Shown here: positions 42,358 to 51,178 of the stretch, piece by piece | Layout: each line of letters begins with the position of its first letter | How positions within the stretch are numbered: the stretch's first letter is position 1 | Source of the DNA: JABSSA01 sp039984715 | GTDB taxonomy: Bacteria > Pseudomonadota > Alphaproteobacteria > Rhodobacterales > Rhodobacteraceae | DNA: 64,000 nt | Assembly (NCBI GenBank): GCA_039984715.1 | Contig: JBDWUA010000010.1 | Coordinates: forward strand, 124,001-188,000 | Direction of reading: 5' to 3' | The notes under the pieces: generated by a model | Told to the model about the DNA's origin: nothing | Databases searched by the model: none | Seen by the model: only the letters and a program-made list of their open reading frames with translations | Program-made: the position numbers and the translations under genes

Positions 42358-43119
42358 TCATGAGCGGATCCGCCAACCTGTTTTGAAGATCCATCCGACG
42401 AACCCAAGGCAGATCACAAAGAACAATCCAATGGCCATCAAAGACGTCGCAATCGACACATCTGCCACGCCAAAGAATGACCAGCGAAAGCCAGAAATCA
42501 AATACACTACTGGATTGAACATCGACACTGTTTGCCATGCCGGTGGCAGCATGGAAATCGAATAAAACGACCCTCCCAGAAAAACGAGAGGCGTTACGAT
42601 CATCAGCGGAATCAGTTGTAACTGTTCAAAATTGCCCGCCCATATCCCAATAATGAACCCAAACAGCGCAAAGCTGAAGCAGGTCAAAATAAGGAATGCT
42701 ACCATGGCAAAGGGATGGGCGATTTCGACGTCTACGAAAAAGGTCGACGTTATCAAAATGATCACTCCAATCACCAACGCCTTGGTGGCAGCGGCGCCAA
42801 CGTAACCCATGACAATTTCGACATAACTGACCGGGGCAGACAAAAGTTCATAGATCGTGCCAATGAATTTCGGGAAATAAATTCCGAAAGACGCGTTCGA
42901 AATACTTTGTGTCATAACCGTCAACATGATCAATCCAGGCACAATGAATGCGCCGTAGCTCACACCTTCAACCTGATCAATGCGGCTTCCTATGGCCGCG
43001 CCAAACACGACAAAGTAAAGCGACGTGGACAAAACAGGTGAAAAGAGAGACTGCATAATGGTTCTAAAGAACCTAGCCATTTCATAAACGTATATCGCTC
43101 TTACGGCTGACCAGTTCAT
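42358..43119 (-). CDS. ABC-2 type transporter permease
   Basis: 253 residues, six membrane helices, starting MNWSAVRAIYVYEMARFFRT. The conserved LLSAPVSYVEIVMGYVGAAATKALVIG and MLPPAWQTVSMFNPVVYLISGFRW motifs place it in the YadH-like group. ATG overlaps the ATPase stop (ATGA), making one transporter. Substrate unknown. Confidence 0.92.
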   Translation of the reverse strand: MNWSAVRAIYVYEMARFFRTIMQSLFSPVLSTSLYFVVFGAAIGSRIDQVEGVSYGAFIVPGLIMLTVMTQSISNASFGIYFPKFIGTIYELLSAPVSYVEIVMGYVGAAATKALVIGVIILITSTFFVDVEIAHPFAMVAFLILTCFSFALFGFIIGIWAGNFEQLQLIPLMIVTPLVFLGGSFYSISMLPPAWQTVSMFNPVVYLISGFRWSFFGVADVSIATSLMAIGLFFVICLGFVGWIFKTGWRIRS

Positions 43120-44051
43120 TTCACGGCCTCCTCTTCTTGAACGAGGCTGACAAATATATCTTCAAGGCTGGACTGACGTGTCACGACATCACGCAATTGA
43201 AGCCCAGCTGCGGCCACATCTGTCAACAAACGTGTGATGCCTGTGCGGTCGGACTTGGTATCATATGAATAGTACAACGATGCGCCATCATCACCGATCC
43301 TCAGATCGTATCCCGTAAGTTGGTCGGGGATGGATTGAATTGGGGTGACCAACTGCACTTCCAACTCTTTCTGACCCATCTGAGCCATCAAGTTGCTTTT
43401 CTCTTCGACCAACAACAATTGACCTTTGTTGATGACGCCCACCCGATCAGCAATGGCTTCGGCTTCTTCGATATAATGTGTGGTCAATATGATCGTAACG
43501 CCTTGTGATTTCAGGTCCGCCACGATGTTCCACATGTCTTTGCGCAACTCGACATCGACGCCCGCTGTCGGTTCATCCAGAAACAAGATGCGCGGTTCGT
43601 GTGCCAGTGCTTTCGCGATCAGCACGCGCCGTTTCATCCCGCCTGACAGCTCTTTGACAGCGCTGTTTCGTTTGTCCCAAAGGGACAGGCGTTTCAGGAT
43701 GTCTTCGACAACAGCATCTTTGCGTCCTTTGCCGAACAGACCTCTTGAAAACCGAACCGTATTGATGACCTTTTCAAATGGCTCCAACGCAATTTCTTGA
43801 GGAACCAGTCCAATCAGGCTTCGGGCTGCGCGATAATCGGTCAGAATATCGTGACCGGCGACAGTCACGGTACCTGACGTCGGCGTTGTGATCCCGCACA
43901 CGGTTGAAATCAAAGTTGTTTTGCCAGCGCCGTTTGGTCCCAACAAAGCAATGATCTCGCCTTCGTTGATTTCAAGCGAAACACCTTGCAGCGCTTCGAA
44001 ACCGCTTGCGTAGCTTTTTCGCAAGTCTTTGATCTTTAGAATTGGGGACAT
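43116..44051 (-). CDS. ABC transporter ATP-binding protein (YadG-like)
   Basis: 311 residues. Walker A LLGPNGAGKTTL, signature ELSGGMKRRVLIAKAL, Walker B RILFLDEPTAGVD and the switch His in TTHYIEEAE are intact. A ~90-residue C-terminal domain follows the nucleotide-binding domain. It pairs with the overlapping ABC-2 permease. Confidence 0.94.
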   Translation of the reverse strand: MSPILKIKDLRKSYASGFEALQGVSLEINEGEIIALLGPNGAGKTTLISTVCGITTPTSGTVTVAGHDILTDYRAARSLIGLVPQEIALEPFEKVINTVRFSRGLFGKGRKDAVVEDILKRLSLWDKRNSAVKELSGGMKRRVLIAKALAHEPRILFLDEPTAGVDVELRKDMWNIVADLKSQGVTIILTTHYIEEAEAIADRVGVINKGQLLLVEEKSNLMAQMGQKELEVQLVTPIQSIPDQLTGYDLRIGDDGASLYYSYDTKSDRTGITRLLTDVAAAGLQLRDVVTRQSSLEDIFVSLVQEEEAVK

Positions 44052-44108
44052 ATTCGGCTTTCAGATGCACGCTGTTTCAAAAGATGTTCGCCAACTGACT
44101 TACGAAAT

Positions 44109-44630
44109 TCAGTCTCCGCCACCCGTCAGACGGCCGAGCCAACCCTTTTTTGCCTCATCTTCCTTGTCGGATGTGTCTTCGGCGTCGGACGGGCCTTCTA
44201 GATGGGATTGAAGATTATTGAAAAACTGATCTGCCATCTTCTTGGCAAACCCATCGACTATCCGGCTTCCAAGTTGGGCAATTTTGCCACCGACTTTGGC
44301 TTCGACGTCGTAACTCAGCTCGGTTCCACCGTCTTTGGCGGCCATCCTGACCTCGGCGCCGCCTTTTGCGAACCCTGCCGCGCCTCCCTTGCCTTCGCCA
44401 GTAATGGTCAGACTTTGGTTTTCAATCAAATCGGTCAAAGTCACCTGACCTTTGAACGTCGCTTTTACGGGCCCAACTTTTTGAACAACAGTTGCTTCAA
44501 AACCGTCCTGCGGATTTCCAGCGACTTCGGTTGCACCGGGCACACATGCTTTCAGCACCTCAGGGCTGAGAAGAGCCACATAAACATCCTCGGGTGATGC
44601 GGATATCTGTCGAGTGTCTGTCATTTGCAT
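44109..44630 (-). CDS. CoxG-like SRPBCC protein (carbon monoxide dehydrogenase subunit G family)
   Basis: 173 residues. START/SRPBCC fold with the family opening SPEDVYVALLSPEVLKACVPGATEV and the VKATFKGQVTLTDLIENQSLTI strand; the C-terminal helix and a charged tail (EDTSDKEDEAKKGWLGRLTGGGD) could bind the membrane. In CO dehydrogenase operons CoxG helps anchor the enzyme. No CODH genes are here, so it may act with another molybdoenzyme or independently. Start preceded by GGAGGA. Confidence 0.87.
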   Translation of the reverse strand: MQMTDTRQISASPEDVYVALLSPEVLKACVPGATEVAGNPQDGFEATVVQKVGPVKATFKGQVTLTDLIENQSLTITGEGKGGAAGFAKGGAEVRMAAKDGGTELSYDVEAKVGGKIAQLGSRIVDGFAKKMADQFFNNLQSHLEGPSDAEDTSDKEDEAKKGWLGRLTGGGD

Positions 44631-44706
44631 GGGGCGTCCTCCTTTAGTTGCGCCTTGGCTATCGGATTTAACGTGACAGGACCAGAGCGCGTGTTAAGCA
44701 AAGGTC

Positions 44707-45681
44707 ATGGACAACACATTGAACCAAGCGCGTCTTGGCATTCTTTTCATTGTGGTGGGCGTTTTCTGCATTTCGATCAACGACATGCTTATCAAGGCCC
44801 TCTCAGGTGATTTTCCCTTGCATCAGATCGTTTTTGCGCGATCTGGGTTGGGTATTTTGGTCAGTTTGATCATTGTACAATGGGAGGGCGGCTGGCGCAT
44901 TCTGCGCACACGCACACCCGGTCTGCATGCTTTGCGAGGGGTTTTGATTGTCATTGCGAACATGTCCTTCTTTGCCGCACTCGCCGCGTTGCCATTGGCA
45001 GAAGCCACAGCCCTGTTTTTCGCAGCCCCCCTTTTCATAACACTGCTGTCCATTCCGATCTTGGGCGAAAAAGTTGGCCCAATGCGCATGAGCGCGGTGT
45101 TTATCGGATTCGTTGGTGTCATGATCATGCAACGTCCTTGGGTCGACACAGGTGGATTAGACGCGCCTCGCATCGTTTTGTTGCTGCCGATCCTGGCTGC
45201 GTTTACCTATGCGTTGAACCAGATAATGACGCGCAAACTGGGCGTCGAAAGCAAAGCCAGCGCGATGGCTGTTTATATCCAAGCCACGTTTATCATCGTT
45301 TCAATTGGGTTCTTTGTCGTCGCAGGGGATGGCCGATACGCAGAAGGCGCAACAAATCCATCGTTGATTTTCCTCTTGCGATCTTGGGTTTGGCCAAACG
45401 GATCCGATTGGTGGGTGTTTCTTGGTCTGGGACTGAATTCTGCTGCAATCGGATATACGCTTAGTGCCGCCTACCGCGCGACAGATGCCGCAACAATTGC
45501 GCCATTTGAATATGTTGGTCTACCTATGGCGGTCTTTTGGGGGTTCGTGATTTTTGGTGACTTGCCTGAACTCGAAGTCTGGATCGGCATCGCGCTTATC
45601 CTTGGAGCCGGGTTGTTTGTTTTTCTGCATGAACACCAAAAGGCGCGCCCAATCGCAGCGCAGAAGATCAAGGGGCGTTAA
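44707..45681 (+). CDS. DMT superfamily transporter (EamA domains)
   Basis: 324 residues, ten predicted membrane helices with two EamA repeats. Typical RarD/RhaT-like start FIVVGVFCISINDMLIKAL and LPLAEATALFFAAPLFITLLSIPILGE. Exports or imports an unknown metabolite. Its TAA is immediately followed by the convergent quinone oxidoreductase stop, with no gap. Confidence 0.9.
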   Translation: MDNTLNQARLGILFIVVGVFCISINDMLIKALSGDFPLHQIVFARSGLGILVSLIIVQWEGGWRILRTRTPGLHALRGVLIVIANMSFFAALAALPLAEATALFFAAPLFITLLSIPILGEKVGPMRMSAVFIGFVGVMIMQRPWVDTGGLDAPRIVLLLPILAAFTYALNQIMTRKLGVESKASAMAVYIQATFIIVSIGFFVVAGDGRYAEGATNPSLIFLLRSWVWPNGSDWWVFLGLGLNSAAIGYTLSAAYRATDAATIAPFEYVGLPMAVFWGFVIFGDLPELEVWIGIALILGAGLFVFLHEHQKARPIAAQKIKGR

Positions 45682-46644
45682 TCAAGCGATCTCGATGACA
45701 ACTTTTCCGGTTGCTTGACGATTGCGCAACAGATCCAAGCCTTCGTTCGCTTGCTCAAGTGGCAGCACATTGCTGACATGGGGATGCAAACGCCCCTGAA
45801 CGTACCAATCGATCAGAACGCGGAAACTATTGGTCAAGACACTCGGATCAAGCCGCAAATAACCGCCCCAATATAATCCGAGAACAGTGAGATTTTTCAC
45901 CAGCAAGTAATTTGCGGGGATTTGCGGGACAGTTCCGCTGGCAAAACCCAAGGGCAGCAGACGCGCACCAAGATTGCAAGCGCGCAAGGCCGCATCAAAC
46001 AACGCGCCTCCGACAGGATCATACACCACATCAGCCCCGCCCAAGGCCTTTACCGCGTCGCGTAAATTCACGGTGTCACTGTCCAGCAGGTGATCCGCAC
46101 CCGCTTGTTGTGCAACAGCAAGCTTGTTCTCACCGCGGGCACAGGCGATCACTTCGGCCCCCATCAGCTTGCCCAATTCAACGGCCGTCAATCCAACACC
46201 CCCCGATGCCCCCAAAACAAGAAGGCGTTCCCCGGGTTGCAAGTGCGCTTTGTAATCAAGGGCGACGTGACTGGTGCCATATGCCACAAGGAAAGCAGCG
46301 GCATCGACAAATGACATCTGATCCGGGATCGGGACGCAAAAGCTGGCTGGGAACACTGCGTATTCGGCCAATCCACCGTATCCGCTATAGGCTGCAATGC
46401 GCTGTCCCGGTTCTAAATCCGTGACGCCCTCGCCTACGGCTTCGATGATGCCAGAAACTTCCATGCCAATGGTTGCAGGACGTTGCGGTTTTTCTTGATA
46501 GGTTCCTTTGACGATCAACGTGTCGCCAAAATTCAAGCCACATGCGGCCAATCTGATCAGCACGTCGCCCGGGCCCGGCTTTGGCATAGGGACGTCGCTC
46601 ATGACCAATGGTTGGCCAAGGTCTCGCAATTGCATTGCACGCAT
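45682..46644 (-). CDS. NADPH:quinone oxidoreductase family protein (zinc-less MDR)
   Basis: 320 residues from ATG 46644, which has AGGA upstream; longer starts lack this. GroES-like N-terminal fold and NADPH motif LGASGGVGLTAVELGKLMGA. The residues CGLNFGDTLIVKGTYQ and YDPVGGALFDAALR are typical of the zinc-less quinone-reductase group. Soluble; the natural electron acceptor is unknown. Convergent with the DMT gene at zero gap. Confidence 0.92.
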   Translation of the reverse strand: MRAMQLRDLGQPLVMSDVPMPKPGPGDVLIRLAACGLNFGDTLIVKGTYQEKPQRPATIGMEVSGIIEAVGEGVTDLEPGQRIAAYSGYGGLAEYAVFPASFCVPIPDQMSFVDAAAFLVAYGTSHVALDYKAHLQPGERLLVLGASGGVGLTAVELGKLMGAEVIACARGENKLAVAQQAGADHLLDSDTVNLRDAVKALGGADVVYDPVGGALFDAALRACNLGARLLPLGFASGTVPQIPANYLLVKNLTVLGLYWGGYLRLDPSVLTNSFRVLIDWYVQGRLHPHVSNVLPLEQANEGLDLLRNRQATGKVVIEIA

Positions 46645-46760
46645 GATCATTCCTGTCGTTGGAACTTTTGAATCCGAGGTATCAGACCAAAGGTCAACTG
46701 CCACATTGGCGATCATGCGCCTCGCACACAACTGTCATTGCGCAAGGTCAGTGTTTGCAA

Positions 46761-47228
46761 TCAGAAGTCTTCTGGTCGTGCTTCGCGTGCCATGTGATCC
46801 AGAACAGCGTTCACGAACTTGGATTCTTTACCGTCCGGAAAGAATGCGCCCGCGACGTCGACATATTCTTTGATGACGACGATGGGCGGCGTGCCTGCAT
46901 CACGGAATTCGGCACCCGCTGCGCGAAACAAGGCACGCAACGTCGGATCAATCCGGCCAATTGGCCATTTGGCGACCAACGCCCTGTCTGTTGATTGGTC
47001 GATTGACGCTTGATGATTGACAGCTTCTTCAACGACGCGCGTGAAATGATCGACATCTCCTTCGACCATCTCGCCTTCATCATAGGTCGCGCCAAATCTG
47101 TGATCCAGAAACTCTTGCTGAACGGCTTCAACCGTCTGGCCACTGGTTTCCATTTGAAACAAGGCTTGCACGCCATATAGGCGCGCCGCCGTGCGCATTT
47201 TTCGTTTTTGGTTTCCCGAAAGGGTCAT
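46761..47228 (-). CDS. nusB: Transcription antitermination factor NusB
   Basis: 155 residues, all-helical. Start MTLSGNQKRKMRTAARLYGVQALFQME and the RTALVAKWPIGRIDPTLRALFRAA... motif with VVIKEYVDVAGAFF are typical. It works with NusE in rRNA antitermination. Last gene of the rib cluster, starting 6 nt after ribH with GAGG upstream, the usual ribH-nusB order. Confidence 0.95.
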   Translation of the reverse strand: MTLSGNQKRKMRTAARLYGVQALFQMETSGQTVEAVQQEFLDHRFGATYDEGEMVEGDVDHFTRVVEEAVNHQASIDQSTDRALVAKWPIGRIDPTLRALFRAAGAEFRDAGTPPIVVIKEYVDVAGAFFPDGKESKFVNAVLDHMAREARPEDF

Positions 47229-47234
47229 GGTGCC

Positions 47235-47756
47235 TCAGGCAATCTGAATGGGATCCGAGAGCGGTTTGAAACCGACTCCCTTTGTCTTTGCGCCCCACTT
47301 ACGGCTGAGCGCAATCAGGTGCAAGGCGGCAGCAGCAGCTCCGCCCCCTTTGTTCTGGTCCGATGTACTGGCGCGCACTTCGGCCTGCGCCATATTTTCG
47401 ACCGTCAAGATGCCATTGCCAATGCACAACCCTTGAAGGCCTAACAATGTAATTGCGCGACTGGAATCATTGCACACCGTGTCATAATGCGTTGTCTCAC
47501 CGCGGATGACACAGCCAAGCGCGACATAACCGTCAAAGTTCGACATCCGTTCCGCGATACCGATAGCTGTTGGGATTTCCAATGCTCCGGGCACTTCGAT
47601 CAATTCATGGGTTCCGTTGGCCGCTTCGATTTCCGCACGCGCCCCAGCCACCATATTGTCAGCAATATCTTTGTAATAGGGGGCAACAACGATCAACATC
47701 TTAACCGGTTTATCAAAACTTGGTCGTTCCAACACATGATGCGAAATGGATGCCAT
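47235..47756 (-). CDS. ribH: 6,7-dimethyl-8-ribityllumazine synthase
   Basis: 173 residues. Motifs VPGALEIPTAIGIAE, ALGCVIRGETTHYDTVCNDSS and the TSDQNKGGGAAAAAL segment are conserved. It condenses the ribitylaminouracil with dihydroxybutanone phosphate into lumazine. TAATG overlap with the upstream ribB-type gene. Confidence 0.96.
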   Translation of the reverse strand: MASISHHVLERPSFDKPVKMLIVVAPYYKDIADNMVAGARAEIEAANGTHELIEVPGALEIPTAIGIAERMSNFDGYVALGCVIRGETTHYDTVCNDSSRAITLLGLQGLCIGNGILTVENMAQAEVRASTSDQNKGGGAAAAALHLIALSRKWGAKTKGVGFKPLSDPIQIA

Positions 47757-48877
47757 TAGCTGTCTCCCATGATTGGACGTGTATCCACAATCTCAAGACC
47801 ATAGGCGTCGATGCCCATGTAAGTCGTACGGGTGCTGTCGGTCAAAAGCACAAGCTTGGACAAACCAAGATTGGAGAGCATTTGTGCCCCAAGTCCTGTG
47901 TTCTTGACGATGCGTGGCCCTGTTTCGTCATGATCAAAAAGCGCTTTGCGTGGTTCGCGGAACAGACAAACGACACCGCGTCCTTCTTGTGCGATCAATT
48001 CCATTGCGCGCTGCAATTCGCCAACACGCCGTGTTCCGATGCCAAGGATATCGGTTACCTCTTGCATTGCATGCGTGCGCACCAAGACCGGTTCAGACGT
48101 CGTGATGTCGCCCTTCGCCAATGTCACATGCTCAACACCCCATGTCTGATCTGTCCAGATCGTCATGTTCCAATCGCCACCATGTTCCGACGTCACAACA
48201 CGTTCTTGGGATTTAACGACCAAATTGTCATGACGGCGACGATAGGCAATCAGCTCCGAGATCGTACCGATTTTCAGCTGGTGCCGCTTTGCATAATCGA
48301 CCAACTGCGGCAAACGCGCCATTGTGCCGTCTTCGTTCATGATCTCGCAAATCACACTGGCAGGATAATGCCCCGCCAATCGCGCCACGTCACAACCCGC
48401 TTCTGTATGTCCTGCCCGAACAAGCACGCCGCCTTTGCGCGCACGGACCGGGAACACATGTCCTGGTGTCGCCAAATCGGCTGATGTTGCCTTTGGATCA
48501 ATGGCAACACTGACTGTGCGCGCCCTGTCTCCTGCCGAAATGCCGGTCTCAATGCCTTCGCGGGCTTCAATCGAAACGGTAAACCCGGTTTCATGGCGCG
48601 AAGAATTATGTGTGACCATCATCGGCAAACCCAGTTCGTCCACACGTTCCGCAGGCAACGTCAGGCAGATCAGACCACGACCATGGGTTGCCATAAAGTT
48701 AATCGCCTCAGGCGTCGCGAAATCTGCAGGTATGATCAGATCGCCTTCATTCTCGCGATCTTCATGATCGACAAGAATAAACATGCGCCCTGCACGCGCT
48801 TCTTCGATAATGTCTTCTATGGGCGATAATGCATCTGACAAATTTTGCTCGACAGCACCCGGTGTTTCGAAACTCAT
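47756..48877 (-). CDS. ribB: 3,4-dihydroxy-2-butanone 4-phosphate synthase with degenerate GTP cyclohydrolase II domain
   Basis: 373 residues. The N-terminal RibB domain (about 15-215) is intact: VDHEDRENEGDLI, RHETGFTVSIEA, ATPGHVFPV, RAGHTEAGCD. The C-terminal ~150 residues align with GTP cyclohydrolase II but the zinc motif (CxxGDxFGSxRCDC) reads MQEVTDILGIGTRRV with no cysteines, and the QEGRG and final NPRK-like elements are altered (LTDSTRTT). This is the RibBX type known in alphaproteobacteria: only the butanone-phosphate synthase is active. A separate GTP cyclohydrolase II gene is expected elsewhere. Confidence 0.92.
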   Translation of the reverse strand: MSFETPGAVEQNLSDALSPIEDIIEEARAGRMFILVDHEDRENEGDLIIPADFATPEAINFMATHGRGLICLTLPAERVDELGLPMMVTHNSSRHETGFTVSIEAREGIETGISAGDRARTVSVAIDPKATSADLATPGHVFPVRARKGGVLVRAGHTEAGCDVARLAGHYPASVICEIMNEDGTMARLPQLVDYAKRHQLKIGTISELIAYRRRHDNLVVKSQERVVTSEHGGDWNMTIWTDQTWGVEHVTLAKGDITTSEPVLVRTHAMQEVTDILGIGTRRVGELQRAMELIAQEGRGVVCLFREPRKALFDHDETGPRIVKNTGLGAQMLSNLGLSKLVLLTDSTRTTYMGIDAYGLEIVDTRPIMGDS

Positions 48878-48989
48878 TGCAGTCCCTTCATTACTTGCCG
48901 CCCCTTAATCCTTAGCCACTAAGAACGCCAGACAAACGTCCCATTGTCTGTGTGAAGGGCTCACATCAGCCAATTGCCAAATATCGTGT

Positions 48990-49004
48990 CAGGCCGCAGG
49001 CCTG
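48990..49004. repeat. Hairpin downstream of ribE
   Basis: Inverted repeat CAGGCC-GCA-GGCCTG, 6-bp arms and a 3-nt loop, in the 153-bp gap between ribE and ribB. No T-tract follows, so terminator function is doubtful; it may be an mRNA-processing or attenuation element. The rest of the gap shows nothing I recognise, and no FMN riboswitch. Confidence 0.3.
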
Positions 49005-49030
49005 TCCGCGAGATCAAATTCAACTCAACG

Positions 49031-49618
49031 TTAGCTTGCTTCGGCAAGGCGCGCCACATAGCGCGCCAGAGTATCAATCTCTAAATTCACCTGATCTCCC
49101 AAACGGACATCGCCCCACGTTGTTACCAATTTGGTATGCGGAATAAAATTGATCCCAAAAATCTGCCCTTCCACGTCATTCACAGTCAACGACGTCCCGT
49201 TCAGAGCCACTGATCCTTTTGGAGCGATGAACTTTGCCAATGCCTCAGGGGCACGCAATTGAACCCGCGTACTATCCCCTTCGTCCACAATCGACACAAC
49301 CTCTGCGACGCCATCGACATGACCCGACACAATATGCCCGCCCAGCTCATCTCCGACACGCAATGCGCGTTCAAGATTAACTCGTTTTCCTTCGGTCCAA
49401 CTGGCGATATTTGTTTTTGTGATTGTTTCGGCACTGATCTGGACATCGTACCAATCTGGACCCAGCTCTATGACGGTCAAGCACACGCCATCAGACGCAA
49501 TTGACGCGCCCAAATCCACTTTGGCCGTGTCGTAACTTGTCTTGATGCGCGCGCGCAAATCGCCTTCTTGATGCAAAGCGGCAATCGTGCCGACATCCGT
49601 AACGATCCCTGTGAACAT
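49031..49618 (-). CDS. ribE: Riboflavin synthase alpha subunit
   Basis: 195 residues from ATG 49618 (MFTGIVTDVGTIAALHQEGD), the family's canonical start; the frame upstream is spurious. Tandem lumazine-binding repeats (about 1-95 and 96-190), with DGVCLTV and NGTSLTVND marking each copy and GGHIVSGHVDGVAE between. It dismutates two lumazines to riboflavin. Confidence 0.95.
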   Translation of the reverse strand: MFTGIVTDVGTIAALHQEGDLRARIKTSYDTAKVDLGASIASDGVCLTVIELGPDWYDVQISAETITKTNIASWTEGKRVNLERALRVGDELGGHIVSGHVDGVAEVVSIVDEGDSTRVQLRAPEALAKFIAPKGSVALNGTSLTVNDVEGQIFGINFIPHTKLVTTWGDVRLGDQVNLEIDTLARYVARLAEAS

Positions 49619-49768
49619 GCCAGATACCCTTTTTGTTGCCTCCCGAGGTAGCGCCACGGCGCATTCAGTACAAGCCCGCCCTTGCTGCTTTGCCCTGCAC
49701 AAGACATAGTTTCGCCGAGTTCCTTCGGTTTCATCGAACATCAACAAACATCGCGTATTCGGAACAAC

Positions 49769-51061
49769 ATGACACGTCACCCCTCAGACAATCGGGTTTT
49801 TCTTTTCCTGCAAGGCCCGCATGGTCCATTCTTCAAGCATCTTGGCAAAATGTTACGTCTTGCCGGATCTGAAGTTTGGCGGGTTGGCTTTAACGCTGGT
49901 GATCATGCATTCTGGCCGGATAAAAACACGTATCTGCCGTTTACTGGAAATCCCGCTGACTGGACCAAAACTCTTGCTGACATTTGCGACGCCAAGAACA
50001 TTACGGATGTTGTTCTTTACGGCGACACAAGACCTATTCACGCCACTGCCGTTCGATATGCAAAAGAAAACGGGATCACAGTTCACGTTTTCGAAGAAGG
50101 GTATATGCGGCCCTATTGGGTGACCTACGAGCGTGATGGAAGCAACGGTCATTCCCGCCTGATGGAAATGAGCATTGCTCAGATGCAAAGCGCGCTGGCG
50201 CAATCTGACATGGAATCTCCTTTGCCTCCCGCCAGCTGGGGAGACATGCGCCAACATGTCTTTTATGGCGCGCTCTATCATTGGTTTGTTCTGTTCAAAA
50301 ACAAGCGCTACCAGAATTTTCAACCACATCGCGCCTTAAGCGTTTCCAAGGAATTTCGCTTATATCTGCGTCGTTTACTGTTGATGCCCTTCCATGCGCT
50401 TGACCGCATAAGTTCGACCTTTCGCATTCGTCATGGCGGATTTCCGTATCATCTCGCCTTGCTTCAACTCGAACATGACGCGTCGTTTCAAGAGCATTCG
50501 CCGTTTTCGTCCATGACCGAATTCCTTGCCCTCGTGACCGAAGAATTTGCTGCCGGGGCAGCACGTCACCATCACTTGGTGTTCAAAGCACATCCTTTGG
50601 AAGACGGTCGCGCGCCAATTCGCAGCGAAATCAAACGGCTTGCGCGCGAATTTGGCGTCGCTGATCGCGTCCATTACGTACGCGGCGGTAAACTGGCAAA
50701 ACTGTTAAACGATGCTCGCAGCGCCGTAACCGTCAATTCCACAGCCGCGCAACAAGTGCTTTGGCGCGGAATTCCGCTTAAGGTGTTTGGGCAAGCTGTT
50801 TTTGCCAAACCTGAATTTGTTTCAGATCAACCGTTGGCTGAATTCTTTGACACAGCGACACGTCCCGACACACGCGCATACAAGGATTATCGCCGTTACC
50901 TTCTTGAAACCAGCCAACTGCCCGGAGGGTTTTATTCAACAAAAGGCAGACGGCAATTGTTGCGTCAGGTTGTCGATATGATGTTGTGCAAAGACGACCC
51001 ATACGATGCATTGGCCTCTGGGACCGCGGCTCCTCGGCAACAGTTGCGCATCGTGAAATGA
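49769..51061 (+). CDS. Capsular polysaccharide export protein, KpsS-like
   Basis: 430 residues from ATG 49769. FLFLQGPHGPFFKHLGKMLRLAG and RVGFNAGDHAFW match the KpsS opening; GDTRPIHATAVRYAKENGITVHVFEEGYMRPYW and the sugar-nucleotide motif VNSTAAQQVLWRGIPLKVFGQAVF are family motifs. KpsS adds a first beta-Kdo to lipid as the capsule linker. Divergent from ribE across 150 bp; the first of three capsule genes. Confidence 0.9.
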   Translation: MTRHPSDNRVFLFLQGPHGPFFKHLGKMLRLAGSEVWRVGFNAGDHAFWPDKNTYLPFTGNPADWTKTLADICDAKNITDVVLYGDTRPIHATAVRYAKENGITVHVFEEGYMRPYWVTYERDGSNGHSRLMEMSIAQMQSALAQSDMESPLPPASWGDMRQHVFYGALYHWFVLFKNKRYQNFQPHRALSVSKEFRLYLRRLLLMPFHALDRISSTFRIRHGGFPYHLALLQLEHDASFQEHSPFSSMTEFLALVTEEFAAGAARHHHLVFKAHPLEDGRAPIRSEIKRLAREFGVADRVHYVRGGKLAKLLNDARSAVTVNSTAAQQVLWRGIPLKVFGQAVFAKPEFVSDQPLAEFFDTATRPDTRAYKDYRRYLLETSQLPGGFYSTKGRRQLLRQVVDMMLCKDDPYDALASGTAAPRQQLRIVK

Positions 51062-51178
51062 CGTATCCCTGACCTGATGGTGGCTTTTTTCAAGTTACTG
51101 ACCTAGTTTACTGGAAATCAGTTCGCGGCAAACAGCGGACGATCGAGGCAGTTAAGAACAGGTCGAGGAGACCGAGCA

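Noticed and set aside
48878..49030. Possible FMN riboswitch before ribB
   Set aside because: The gap lacks the conserved RFN sequence blocks; only a short CAGGCC hairpin is present.
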